Shown: positions 44,691 through 56,836 of the stretch, in pieces | How positions within the stretch are numbered: position 1 is the first letter of the stretch | Layout: each line of letters starts with the position of its first letter | Origin: Pegoplata infirma | Taxonomy: Eukaryota > Arthropoda > Insecta > Diptera > Anthomyiidae | Direction: 5' to 3' | Length of the DNA: 64,000 nt | Assembly (NCBI GenBank): GCA_963921195.1 | Contig: OY992540.1 | Coordinates: forward strand, 128,216,671 to 128,280,670 | Position numbers and translations under genes: made by a program | Notes under the pieces: generated by a model | The model's input: the letters and a program-made list of their open reading frames with translations, nothing else | Databases searched by the model: none | What the model was told of the DNA's origin: nothing

Positions 44691-46720
44691 CTCTGACTAC
44701 AAACTTTTTCTATTTTATTCTCATTTTAAAATCATAATTTATAAATTCCTTTTATTAAACTTTAAAAAAAAAAATCCTTTTAATAAATTAACTTTTGTGT
44801 GGTTACTTAAGTAAAGTCTTTAGTGCTTATTTTGTACTATTTTTTTTCTATTTATATTTTTTCTACTTTCTCTACCGTAACCCTTAGGTTATTTGTATAT
44901 TTTTTTGCATAATCTTTAGCATTTTCTATCTATTTTTTTTGTTGTTAGTTACTTGCAGTTATTTTTTTTTTTCTATCATATTTATTTTCTAGAATTACTT
45001 TCAAGTGGACTAATTTTTCTTTCCTTTTTGATATATATTTTTTGTTACTATTTGATAAATTTGTATAAATGATTGTCAAGTGTCTTTTTTATTATTTTTA
45101 TTACTTTTTTTTTGTCCCTTTAGGGTATTAGTTTTTTCTATGTATTTACTTTACTTTGTCACAATTGATTATAAACAAAAAATAAATAATAAAAACCTTT
45201 TAAGAATATAGTTTGTAAATTAAATTCTTACAAAAAGGTGATTAAAGTGCATTACATATGGAAAATAAAATTATTTTTTATTGCATACGTGGCGTATACT
45301 TATTTTTAATAAGTATAACAAAATAACACTCATACGCCACACGTTCGTATATGAATTTCCATAAATATTTTTAAAATTAAAATTTGAATCTTAAAATTAC
45401 AATTGATCTTTTCAAAACCAATCTTTTAAGAATTAATATTAATTTTTTTCAAATTACAATGGATCTATTTCGAATTGCAATTGATCTTCTTCGAATTACA
45501 AATAAAATTTTTAAATCACAAGAAGAATCTTTAAATTACAATAAACAATTTTCGAATCACAACTGTAAATAATGAAATCTTTAAATTACCAACAGAATCT
45601 GTGAATTACAGGTAGAATCTTTCAGTTACCATTGATCTTTTTTGAATTTCAGTTGGAAATGGTGTAGAAAATTATGTAAAAATTAAAAATCAAGTGTTAA
45701 ATTTTTATGTCTCCAATATTTTTTTTTTTTGCTTTAAAAATATTTTTAAAAAAATAAAAATCTTTTAGTGAACACCTCCGTATGGTGGATAGAAGCACTT
45801 AAGATTCAGAAAAATTTAGAAAACTTCTTGAAAATCAAACAGAAATTATTAAAAAAAAATCATCTTCCCCCGATTCTTGTTTTGAATTTCTTATTAATAT
45901 GCATTTTTCTATCATTTATTGTTTTTTTTACAGAATTTCTATTTGCAATGTAATTTTAATTTATTCTGAATATATTTTAAGTCTTTGTTTATGACAGATA
46001 TTTTTTTTTGACTTAAATTTTATTTAATTTTGTACAGTCTTAAAATACATTTTCATAAACATTTTTAGAATTTGTATAAAGAATTGCATAAACAAATTCA
46101 AACGGAATGAGACATACAAAAATAGTGCAAGAAAGTAGGGAAGTTGTCCTTTAAATCAAACATACAAACAATAATTTTATAAAATCTAATTACACTGTAC
46201 AACAATTTCAAACATTTTCAAAAATTACGGTGAACTGACAATTGATTCTGGTAGAGGGGGCAAAAAAAAATATACTTGTGTCGGCGTTTTGAAAGATCAC
46301 ATCGAAATTTTATTTTAAAGGGGGTTAAAGTTTCCCAGCTTTGGCCTATTTTAACAGCATATCGGTATGTAAAACTATGTTTTCTTTACATTTTTGGAGT
46401 TGGGTGTATATTTAGCAACTTTGTAGAAAATATTATGGCAAATATTTTTGTGGAAAATATTAACCCTCTAACTCCCTTTCATAACGGTATTTTTTGGCTC
46501 TATTCTATTCTATTGAATCGTAAAAAACATCACGAAAAAGTCGGAGGGCGTGGATGAAATGTTCTACAAAAATTACAAAAATAAAACTTTATTGAAATTC
46601 TGATAAATTTTTATTAAAAAATAAAAATTGTTTTTATTCGACCTTTAAAATATTATATTTTGAGTAGGTTTATTCCAGCTCGAGGTCATTATTTGCCTTA
46701 CTAATTAAAACTATGATATT
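44691..46720. other. A+T-rich DNA with a small hairpin
   Basis: A local inverted repeat at about 45284-45350 (ACGTGGCGTAT / ATACGCCACACG around TATACTTATT/AATAAGTATA) is the only clear structure. Short frames have no recognisable domain. Confidence 0.5.
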
Positions 46721-46721
46721 C

Positions 46722-47882
46722 TCATAGAATAACTTTAAAGAAAATTATTTTTCTGTTTAAAATTTATTTGTGCTGGTCATTTTTGCAACACTTTCTGTAT
46801 GACGTTTCTGTATGACGTTCGTCTTTCGTTCGTCATACAGAAACTCGGGCTAATCGACATGTGTTTCGGAATTTGTCAGATTTAATTGTCAAGACTATTT
46901 AGCAAAATAAACCAACTATACTACAAGTAGCAAAGGGATTTTAATGACAAATCGTCGATTAAGACTTGCAAAAATGATCAACACAAATAAATTTAAAACA
47001 GAAAAATAACACAGGCCAACAAATTTTTAACCCATAAACCAGAGGTAACTTTTCTAAGGGTTTGAGTTACGCTGAATCTGAATCTGGTCTCAGAATTTCT
47101 TGAAGTTGAAAAAAAAAACGTTTTTCGCCATATTTGAGAAGTTATAACTGCGAAAATTCATATTTTTTTATAAAACCTGATATGTAGTCTGAAAGTCCAA
47201 CAAATTACCTTTAAAATTAATGTCTAACCTTTATAATATCTTGTTTCATGACTAAGATATCTTAACCTGAAGTTTGTTGTCGTTTCGTGACTCTGGATGC
47301 GGCTGAGAGTGGCCCGTTGAAATTTATATGTGTTTAATGCATTTAAACACATATAAATTTCAACGGGCGATATCTCAGCAAATAGACAAGATATCTAAAC
47401 AATTCAGAAAGCATTTTTTATGTTTTTTTTTTTTAATTGGAATTTTAAGAATTTTATAAATTCGTCGAAAAATAAAGGCGAAATGTAGCAAATTTGCATT
47501 CATAGGAAAAATACCGTGAATATAGAGAAAACCTAAAATTTTTTAAACTTCGTGTTAAGATATCTCAGAGAAGAAACAAGATATAACAGAGGTTAAACAT
47601 TTATTTTAAGGGTATGAAGTAGGACTTTCAGACTACACATCAGGATTTATAAATAAAGGTGAACTCGCGCAGTTATGACGTCTCAAATATGGCGAAAAAC
47701 AGTGTTTTTTTTTTCAACTTTGAGCTAAGATATCTCGAAAACCTAATGTGTTTTAGAAATTCTGAGTACAGATTCGGACTCAGCGCAGCTTAAATCTTTG
47801 GAAAGTATATTCTAGTTCCAGGTTTTCGACCTTTTTCAAATTTTGTTGGCCTGTGTAATCTTATTGAAAGTTATTCTATACA
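46722..47882. repeat. Foldback whose right arm carries another element
   Basis: The left arm (about 46722-46790: CATAGAATAACTTT, ATTTTTCTGTTTAAAATT, TATTTGTGCTGGTCATTTTT) is matched by the inverted right arm (46965-47009 plus 47856-47882). The right arm is complete only if 47010-47855 is skipped. Confidence 0.85.
47010..47855. mobile_element. CACAGGCCAACAAA-ended foldback element (846 bp)
   Basis: CACAGGCCAACAAA at both ends inverted; TAA is duplicated at 47007-47009 and 47856-47858, with the empty site visible in the opposite arm of the host palindrome. Arms of about 400 bp meet at a perfect central palindrome (TTTATATGTGTTTAATGC and partner, 47315-47372). A second, 3'-truncated copy is at 54018. 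Confidence 0.9.
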
Positions 47883-48475
47883 CAGAAACAAAAATGTTTG
47901 CCAATGAACGAAATTCATAGTATTAATGAACACATACATAAAAATTATGAACTTTTCATTAATTTTTTGAACTTTTTCATAGTATTTATGAAAAAATGTT
48001 AAATAGTCTTAAATTTCACATATTATGATTTATTCATAAATACTATGAAAAAGTTTATAAGTATAATGAAAAAGTAATTACATTTTATGAATTTGTTCTT
48101 AAATACTATGAAAGGCGTTCATTGAATTTTTTTTTTTGTAAGAATATCATAACTTTAATTAGTAAAAAAAATTATGACCTTGAGCTAGAAAAAACCGAAA
48201 TTTTTTTATGTTTATTCTAAAATCCAAAAATTTGTCATTAACAAAAAATTATATTATCTCAGAATGTGAGAATTTTTTCATAAAAAATTTTTTTCAATTC
48301 GACAATAATAGTAATATATTTCTGTTGCCTTGGATTACTTCCTTTAAAGATATAGTTTTTGTAAGGTAATGTTTAAATATGTCGACAGGTGACAGAAACA
48401 GACAAATTATAAGGACATTTGAAACAACATAAATCATAATAGTAGTATATTATAAAATATTTCATTATTTTTTGT
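47883..48475. repeat. A+T-rich inverted words (TTCATAGTATTTATGAA)
   Basis: Several copies of CATAGTATTTATGAAAAA in both orientations occur at 47920-48125. The remainder is unassigned. Confidence 0.5.
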
Positions 48476-48479
48476 ATTA

Positions 48480-50427
48480 GGGTCAGTCTTAGTGAAATCA
48501 ATCAAAAATAGCTAAAAATTTTCGTGACCCCCTCCGATTTTGATGAAATTTGGTTTTGTTGTAACACTAAGTGATAAACTAATGCACACTTATTTTCAGC
48601 CCTCTAAGTAAACAGTGGGCGAAAACACGGAGGGTCAAAATTTCCCCCAAAATCTCCCAGTCGCGACACTTTGCACCGTAAAAACTTAATATTGTCGGTT
48701 CTATTATAGCTAGAAAGCCCATTTTTGGTTTGTTTTGAAGCTCATAATATGCTCTACAAGACCTACCATAACCAAAAAATTTTCGAAAAAAAATAAGGGT
48801 TACTTCCCTTATTTTAAGGTCGTAACATACGGAGGAGAAAATGGGGAGGATGGTATCCCCCGATTTTTTTTACTTGATAATCTTATAGTAAAAGTCCTAA
48901 AGAATGTATTGTAAAATTTTTAAGTTGGGACAACAATGGGATCGATCAAAATCAAAATTTTTCACAATTTTCCCCAAAATCTCCAAATCGCAACACTCTT
49001 TTACCTTAAAAATTTAATATCATAAGTGCTTTTGTAGCTACAGAGCCCATTTTTTTTGTTTTTGGTATGTCTACAAGACATACCAAAACCAAAAAAATTT
49101 CCTAAAAAAGGAATTGGTGCCCCCCTTATTTGAAGGTCGTGGCAAAAGGTGGAGGAAATGGGGGGAAAGTATCCCCCGATTTTTTTTTACTTGGTATTTT
49201 CAAAGTGCAAGTCCTAATGAACATAGTCTACAATTTTTATGTTGGGACAACAATGGGATCGACCAAAATCAAAATTTTTCAAAATTTTCCCCCAAAATCA
49301 ACAAATCGCGACATTCTTGCGCCTCCCATTGGACTCCCAAGATAAAAATTTCAGGATATGCTCTCTAGAACTTACTCTTTAAAAAAAAACAAGGTAAAAA
49401 AAATTGGGGGATACTATCCCCCGATTTCCCCCACCCCTTGCCTCGATCTTTTAATACAAGAGGTACCCCTAATTTTTTTTATTTTTTTTTGTGATAGTAA
49501 TATTGTAGAGCATACTAAGAGCTTTAAAACAAACCGAAAATGGACTCTGTGGCTACAATACAGTCCACGATATTAAATTTGTAATGTGCAAGAGTGTCGC
49601 GATTTGGAGATTTTGGGGGAAATTGTGAAAAATTGATTTTGGACGATCTGATTGTTGTCCCAACATACAAATTTTAGGATAGGTTCATTAGGACTTGCAC
49701 TTTGAGAATACCAAGTAAAAAAAAAAATCGGGGGATACTTTCCCCCCATTTCCTCCACACTTTGCCACGACCTTTAAATATGGGGGGCACCCTTCCTTTT
49801 TTTCTAAAATTTTTTGGTTAGGGTAGGTATTGTAGAGCGTACTATAAGCTTTAAAACAAACAAAAATGGACTCTGTAGCTACAATAGCATATATGATATT
49901 AAATTTTTAAGGTTCAAGAGTGTTGCGATTTGGAGATTTTAGGGGAAATTGTGAAAAATTTTGATTTTGAGTGATCCCATTGTTGTCCCAACTTAAAAAT
50001 TTTAGAATATATTCTTTAGGATATTCTCTATAAGATTATTAAGTAAAAAAAAATCGGGGGATACCATCCTCCCCATTTTCTCCTCCCTTTATCACGACCT
50101 TAAAATAAGGGAGGTAACCCTTATTTTTTTTCGAAAATTTTTTGGTTATGGTAGGTCTTGTAGAGCATATTATGAGCTTCAAAACAAACCAAAAATGGGC
50201 TTTCTACCTACAATAGAACCAACAATATTAAGTTTTTACGGTGTAAAGTGTCGCGACTGGGAGATTTTGGGGGAAATTTTGACCCTTCGTATTTTCGGCC
50301 CCTGTTGACCTATAGGGCTGAAAATTTGCATTTGTTATTTTTTTACGTAGTGTAAGAACTTAACCAAATTTCATCAATATCGGAGGGGGTCAAAAATATT
50401 CATGATTGATTTCACTAATAATGACCC
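48480..50427. mobile_element. Large foldback (1948 bp) with ATTA duplication
   Basis: The ends are GGGTCAGTCTTAGTGAAATC and inverse GGGTCATTATTAGTGAAATC. ATTA is duplicated at 48476-48479 and 50428-50431. Each arm is about 900 bp and is itself made of ~300-bp related blocks (AATCTCCCAGTCGCGACACT; AAATCTCCAAATCGCAACAC; AAATCAACAAATCGCGACAT). No transposase domain was found; frames over the arms are mirror images of one another. Confidence 0.88.
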
Positions 50428-50431
50428 ATTA

Positions 50432-51880
50432 AAGAAATTTAAGTAAGTAGATATATAAATTTTTAAAACTAAATAAAATTAAGAAATTTTGGGGATTTTG
50501 CTGAATATACATTAACTACAGTGCAACACCTTACTAAAAAGTATGCAATGACTTATTTAAAAAGCTATATTAAAAAACTATACAGTTTATATTGACTACG
50601 GTATTCTCAAGATCTGAGATATTCTGATCTGATATTTGGTAAAAAATTATCCACACTTTTCGTAAAAAGTGCGAAAACTTACACCATCTATCACAAAAAA
50701 CATTAATTGATTTAAATAAAAATTTATTTGAAAAAATTATTTGTTTTTAATTTTTTAAATTACTGAAAGAAGAGAATAATTCATATTGCAGAGCTAATAA
50801 ATTTCTGATATAAATAAACAGTTTTAATTAATTTAATTAAATATTTTATTTAGTCAATTGAAACATTAATCAAATCAATTAATTTCTTAATTGAACTTAT
50901 TAAGTCTTTGAATTTAATCACAAGTATTAAGTTTGATTTAATTAATGTTTTAATTTTATTTTGTTGAATCTCTCCTTTGACAGTAATAATTTTATAAAAT
51001 TCACATTCATTTGAGGAAATTAAAGATATGACATTCGTCCTCCCCTTTTTCATACAATCCAATAAACAAATGCCAACAAATTGACATATAGCATCATCAT
51101 CAGGAAAAGGAAATAAATGACAGACATATAACATAAAATCCATATTTCTGTGTTTAACAGAATGTTTTTTTTTTTAATTTTCAAATTCAATCATAACAAA
51201 ATATTGTGCTTTTAGAAAATCAAAAGCTGTTTCTACTAACGAAAAATATTATCTAAATAGGAATTAAACCATAAAGGCTTAAAAGCGACATCAATAGACA
51301 AACATGTGGACAATGACTTAAACTCTTTTGAACAAAAAAATATCATATAGAAACCGACTCTTCGAAAATTTATTTAAAATTTAAAAAAAAAAAAATAATA
51401 AAATTTTATATAATTTTTTTCCTTTTTGCAGTGTTTATATCAAGCCTAGACTTGTCTTTGAATATTTGATTAAATTCATTTATGCTAAAACAAAAAAGTT
51501 TTTACTTAATTTTTGTGTGTAATGAAAAAAAAAACATGATTATTTAACAGATATTGCATCATATTACATCTTCGTAATTACAATTTTTGTTTACATTTGT
51601 CTGTCAATAAAAATATTTTTAGTTATACCTTTTTAATATACATTCGAATTGCAATAACAATTTGTAATAAAAACAGCCTTACCTATCTCTACCCAGGCAG
51701 AAAAATAATAGCGGGACAATACTGTCCCAATAACGTAAACGGCGGTGCAAGTGTTGTCAGCACGTATTTTTTTGTTTTTTGACATTTATGCACTGACCTG
51801 GTAACTCAAATGTTATCTCCTATCTAAGGATGGCCACTGTAAGAGCCAACAAACAACTAGCGTTGTGCAAGTACTTCAAA
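50432..51880. other. A+T-rich DNA, no recognised gene
   Basis: A 97-codon minus-strand frame at 50850-51143 (start MDFMLYVCHLFPFPDDD) has somewhat more ordinary composition than its surroundings but no domain I recognise, no partner and no splice evidence I can support. It is left unassigned. Confidence 0.4.
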
Positions 51881-51884
51881 TACA

Positions 51885-52846
51885 AACAAGTAAGAAAACT
51901 ATATTCGGCTGTGCCGAATTTTTAAATACCCTCCACCAATGTAATGATTTAACAACAAAAAAGTTTGTTCTTTTTATACCTATTCTTTTTTTATTCATTT
52001 ATTTCAAACCCACTAAAATGGGAATAATCTCATACAATCCTACTACTACTTTTGTAAGTAAATCTTTTTTAAGGAAATTAAAACTTTTCTAATAATGTTC
52101 TAATTTACAAAAAAAAAATTACTACAAAATTTTCAAAAGACACATTCGATATTTTCGAAAAACCTATTCGAACTTTATGAATTGTTAACATTTATGTATC
52201 TTTATTATTTATTAGCTTTGATTTATTTCAAACCCACTAGAATGGGAATACATACGCAAAATCGAATCTCATCCTACTTCTTTTTTTTTGTAAAACAGTT
52301 TCTATTTTCAAGGAAATTTAAACTTTTCTAATTTATGTTCAAAATATTTTAAGATTTTGGATTACATGTCAAGTGCCACGCCCCATTGTGCGATTCCGCC
52401 CAATTTTTTTTTTTTTTAGAGTTAAGAATGATAAAATAACATTATGTTTCTTATTTCGTTCACATACATTTAACAGGTATCAAGTTATAGAAATATTGTT
52501 TGTGAAATACAGCAAAATTTTAGAGGTACCTTTACATTTTACCTCATATCTTTTGAAATACTTGACCGATTAAAAAAAAAATATATATATAACCCTATGA
52601 CCAGGAGAATTTCTCAACTTTTGATACCCAAGCATTTAAATCAGTTCCGGATTATTGCCAAAAACAGGATTTCAACTGACGGGCATACATACAGCAGACG
52701 GACATGCCTACTTAGATCAACTTAAAATCGATCGATGATCATAAATATATATACTTTAAGGGGCCCTAGACCAATATTTTGATGTGTTACATACGGAATG
52801 ACAAATTTATATATACCCTCTATCACTAGAGTAGAGGGAATACAAA
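51885..52846 (+). mobile_element. HINE subfamily C
   Basis: AACAAGTAAGAAAACTATAT, hairpin ATTCGGC-TGT-GCCGAAT and ATACCCTCCACC begin it. CAGCAGACGGACATGCCTAC, ATCGATCGATGATCATAAAT and CACTAGAGTAGAGGGAATAC end it. An internal duplication (ATTTCAAACCCACTA at about 52002 and 52222) lies in the 5' half. The microsatellite is reduced to a few repeats. Confidence 0.85.
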
Positions 52847-53319
52847 TTAAACAAATTGTCTTTTGTGACTTTTTGGGACTTTTAAAAAATTTTCAGGATT
52901 TGGGCGATTTTTGTCATAAAGTTTATTTCTGTCTTTTATTATTAAACAAAATTTATTTTTTTGAAATGAAAATATTTTTTTTTTTTAAGAAATCTGAACA
53001 AAATTGAATTTTGGCGATATTTTACATCCGATTTGGCGAAAACGCCAAAAAAAGTCTGGCAACACCGTTAATATGACGAAGCAAAAAAATGTACATATAC
53101 ACACACATGCTATGCACTATCAATTTTTTTATTATTACTTAACGAACTTTTTAATTAATTAGATTTTGTTTTACATATTGTAAAGTTTTTTTGTAAAGAT
53201 TTTTTTCCCTTTCCTCATTTTTTTTTTATTTCCGTTTTCTTTGTTATGTATCTACACAAAATATGAGTTAATTTAGGGTTATGTTAAAAACACCTAAGAG
53301 TTTTTTCAGAAATTTACTC
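52847..53319. other. A+T-rich DNA, nothing recognised
   Basis: No gene or repeat was assigned. Confidence 0.4.
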
Positions 53320-53625
53320 TCTTAAACTACTTAACCGATTAAAAAAAAAAATACATCAGTTTCTTCCTGGGAAAATTCCGCAACTTTTGGTACCCCGAGC
53401 GTTTAAATCGGTTCCGGATTATTGCCAAAAATGTGATTTCTACAGACAGACAGACGGAGGGACAGGCAGACAGACAGACGGACATCGCTAGATCGACTTA
53501 AAATCGATCAAGGATCATGAATATATATACTTTATGGGGTCCTAAACCAATATTTCAATGTGTAACATACGGAATGATAAACTTATATATACCCTCTATT
53601 ACCAGAGTGGATGGTATAAAAATTG
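53320..53625 (+). mobile_element. HINE subfamily C, 3' fragment
   Basis: CGGTTCCGGATTATTGCC matches subfamily C; then come (CAGA/CGGA)n at 53443-53484, core ATCGATCAAGGATCATGAAT and the end ACCAGAGTGGATGGTATAA. The 5' half is absent. Confidence 0.83.
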
Positions 53626-53662
53626 TATTTCAACATTTTTGCGTCTGACACTAAAATAACTT

Positions 53663-54017
53663 ATAAAACACTAAAATTCGGCCTTGCCGAATATATTGAT
53701 ACCCTAAACAATGAGAAAAAAAATTTAAAATTTCCGCGGAAAAAATTTTAGTTAAAAAAAAAAAAAAATATATATCTGCAAAAAAAAAATTGTTTGTGTT
53801 AAAAATTATGTTTTTAAGCGCTGTAATAACATTCGGTATCCAATTCTGTTTACACATGCCCACCAAAAGCCGAATTAGAACATTTTTTATTTTTAGGTTA
53901 TTTGAAATGCACCAAAATGTTCGACGCTCAAACTCAATACGAAGTACTTTTGCTGTGGTCGCCATTTCGACAGACGGACATCGCTAGAATGTCTTAGAAT
54001 CGATCACTGATCAATAA
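53663..54017 (+). mobile_element. HINE subfamily D, truncated in the core
   Basis: Hairpin ATTCGGC-CTT-GCCGAAT, TTGATACCC, ATTCGGTATCCAATTCTG and ACGGACATCGCTAGAATG are present. It ends at GATCACTGATCAATAA where the CACAGGCC element begins. Confidence 0.8.
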
Positions 54018-54330
54018 CACAGGCCAACAAACTTTAAACCCATAGACCAAAGTATACTTTTCTAGGGGTTTGAGTTTAACTGAATACGAATCTGATCTCA
54101 AACTTTGCCTATCACATCAAGTTTTCGAGATAGAATTTTAAACTCCAAAACATTAAAAAAATTGCCAAATTGTCATTTTTTTTTGTACTCTGGAGTTTTT
54201 TAAAAAATCTTTCGGGAAATTTTTTTAAAATTTCTCGAAAAATTTTTCTCAAATAATTTTAAACGAAATTCTTTACTCCTTAACTAAAAATTAAAAAAAC
54301 AAATTGTGTCTAGAACTATGATACTTTTAA
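54018..54330. mobile_element. CACAGGCCAACAAA element, truncated copy
   Basis: The left end and about 100-300 bases match 47010 onward (TAGGGGTTTGAGTTTAACTG). No right end was found. TAA precedes it, as in the complete copy. Confidence 0.75.
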
Positions 54331-54894
54331 ATTTTAATATGTCCCAGCAGAAATTTTTCTGAACTGGCAGCAGCTTTTGGAAAGGAAACTCGAGTCAAGG
54401 AGCGCATCCAAACCTGCTGAATTCATGCATGATTCTCTAAGGCGATGTCACACTTTAGAGCGCTAGTTGGATACACCGAAAAAATGCTCTTAAGATGCTC
54501 TGAATTCACATCTCTTTAAAGCGCTGAAAAAATCGCTATAAAGATGCAGTGAATTCATGTATATTTTTAGAGCTGATTTAACTATTTCTAAAATACAAAT
54601 TACAAAATCTGAAATACAATTGACTAGTTCTGAATGCAATTGGAAAATCTTAAATAGAATTGACTAATTTTGAAAATAAGTTGACTCCCTTCAAGCATTT
54701 GGAAGAAATATTGCCTAAGAGATCCAAATACATTTAAAAAATTTCCAATTATTTTTCGAAATTTTCAAATTATATTTCAGAAACTTCCATTTATATTTCA
54801 GATATTACCATTTATAACCAAAAAAATTTTAATTACATTTAAAAAATGTTCAATTATATTGGAAATTTTTAAAATGTAATTGGACATTTTTAAA
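54331..54894. repeat. Degenerate CAATTG/TTTCAG minisatellite-like DNA
   Basis: Words such as TCTGAAATACAATTGACTA relate it to the 21-bp array at 11216. GCGCATCCA and GATGCAGTGAATTCATG words relate it to repeat E. Confidence 0.5.
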
Positions 54895-56035
54895 TATAAT
54901 TGGAGATTCAAAAATATGATTGGACATTTTTTGTAATATAATTTGAATTTTCTGAAACTAAAGTGGAAATGTTGTACTCAATTTTTATACCCTACACCAC
55001 ACTGTGGTACAGGGTATAATGAGTTTGTGCTGATGTTTGTAACTACACGAAATATTGGTCCTAGACCCACTTTTAAGTATACCGATCGACTCAGAATCAC
55101 TTTTTGGGTCGATTTAGCGATGTCCGTCCGTCCGATGTCCGTCTGTCCATGTAAACGGTGTAAACACGATACAGGTCGCAATTTTTAATCAATTGACTTG
55201 AAATTTGAAACTTAAGCCTCTTTTGGCCCAAGGACGAAGCCTAAATTGGAAATTGGAAAAAATCGGTCCATATTTAGACCTAGCCCCTATACAAAGGTCC
55301 TCTTTAGTTTTGACTCAAATGACTCTAATAACCGCATTATAATTTGCAGGTAATCATGTTTCATCTGCACAAATTCCAAATTTTAAGGAAATCAGACCAG
55401 TTCTTCTTGTTGCCCCCATACAAACCACCTTCCCGATTTTCACTAAAATCTCTCAAATTTCATGAAAATAGAAAATATTTAATTAAAATTCCGTTTGTGT
55501 ATGTTAAACGCGTACTTTAATAACCTTATCAAATCTGATTATCATCTGACCATTTTTGGACTTAGGCCCGCCCCATGTGAAAGTTTCGCCCGATATTCAG
55601 TTAAAGCGGTTTTTTGTCAACAAAAAGAAGCCTATTTCACTCAAATTTTATGTGTGAGTGTTTTTTACACATATTAAAGAGTTGGCAAAATATAGATCTA
55701 ATCGGTCCATGTTTGAACTTGGGGCCCATTTTCCGGGAAACTCTGGTGTAGGGTTGTTTTAATTTAAAATGTGAGGTGGTATGATTGAAGCACTCTTTGC
55801 AGCGCTGATTAATGCGCAATAATAATGCAGTGAAATCATGTGTATCCCTAAAACTCATGGTTTTTTATGCAAAAAGTGTTAAATATATTCAAAAGGAAAG
55901 CATGTAGGAAATTTTATCAAAATATAATTTTATATTTTGAGTTTTATATAAAAAATCTTAACAAAAAATGGATGCGCTTCGATATGCTATAAAAAGATGG
56001 TGTGTCGCCAAAATCTTGATTTATTTTTGCTGGGG
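54895..56035 (-). repeat. Interspersed repeat 'E', copy 2, split by a HINE
   Basis: It matches copy 1 (25620-25984) in reverse: AATATGATTGGACATTTTTT, GAAACTAAAGTGGAAATG, then after the HINE AAACTCATGGTTTTTTATGC, GGATGCGCTTCGATATGC, TGTCGCCAAAATCTTGATTT. Confidence 0.82.
54984..55757 (-). mobile_element. HINE subfamily B, minus strand, 5' end missing
   Basis: It begins with the reverse of the B 3' end (ATACCCTACACCACACTGTG), passes a short GTCCGTCC tract at about 55120-55150, and ends at CTCTGGTGTAGGGTTG, just inside the 5' hairpin. Confidence 0.87.
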
Positions 56036-56117
56036 TACTACTGTCTCCGCCCACGTGATAATTATTTTTCAGACATTTTAGAGATATGTCCCGTTTTCAC
56101 CAGTCACGAGATATATG

Positions 56118-56330
56118 GGAGCATGTCACAGACTCAATTCTGATCGGATTTGAAAAAAGTGGTTTACTCGTAAAACACAAAACGAACATTATTTTTTTCG
56201 GAATGAAATCAATTTCGAAAATCAAAGAGGAATTGAATTGCATAAAAGTGGTTTTATTCCGAAAAAAAAAATATTTGCTTTGTGTTTTACGAGTTAACCA
56301 TTTAATCCACTTACGAACATGCTCCGTGGT
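56118..56330. repeat. Imperfect hairpin (~210 bp)
   Basis: GGGAGCATGTC, TTTACTCGTAAAACACAAA and TTTTTTCGGAATGAAA pair with GAACATGCTCC, TTTGTGTTTTACGAGTTAA and TTTTATTCCGAAAAAA. The element class is unknown; frames on both strands are mirror products. Confidence 0.75.
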
Positions 56331-56336
56331 TTCGGA

Positions 56337-56836
56337 TTTAACGATATTATACATACCAACAAATTTTAAAAATCTAAAGAAAATATAATAATAATAAACG
56401 ATATTATTTTTTTGTAAAAAATCTCTGGCAAATCACATTTAGGGTTATTATTTTCATCACTAGAAAAGTACCAGATTTTCAAAAAAAAAAAAAAAACTTC
56501 TTTGCCAGTACTATATTTTTTGAACCGCTGGCAATTTCTGTCTGGGTACATACAATATTTTGTTAGGCTTTTATTAGTATTCTTGATTATCTATTTTACC
56601 TTTTCCAAGAAATGTTTTTTATTAGTTTCACATTATGTCAACATACCTGAAATGATATAAAAAGAAAAAATATTTTTAGATTTTGTTTTGATATTGACAT
56701 ATTATGTATTAAATACATTTTTGCATGTTATATAAAATTTATTAAGAATTTTTGGAATTAAGTGCAAGATAACAAATCGTATGGATAAAATTATTTTCTT
56801 TTTAAAACTTTAAATAACGTAGATGAATTAAGAAAA
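56337..56836. other. A+T-rich DNA, nothing recognised
   Basis: No gene or repeat was assigned. Confidence 0.4.

Noticed and set aside
50850..51143. 97-codon minus-strand frame (MDFMLYVCHLF...)
   Set aside because: Less repetitive than most frames here, but no recognised domain, homologue or splice context. It could be an exon or chance; it is not claimed as a gene.
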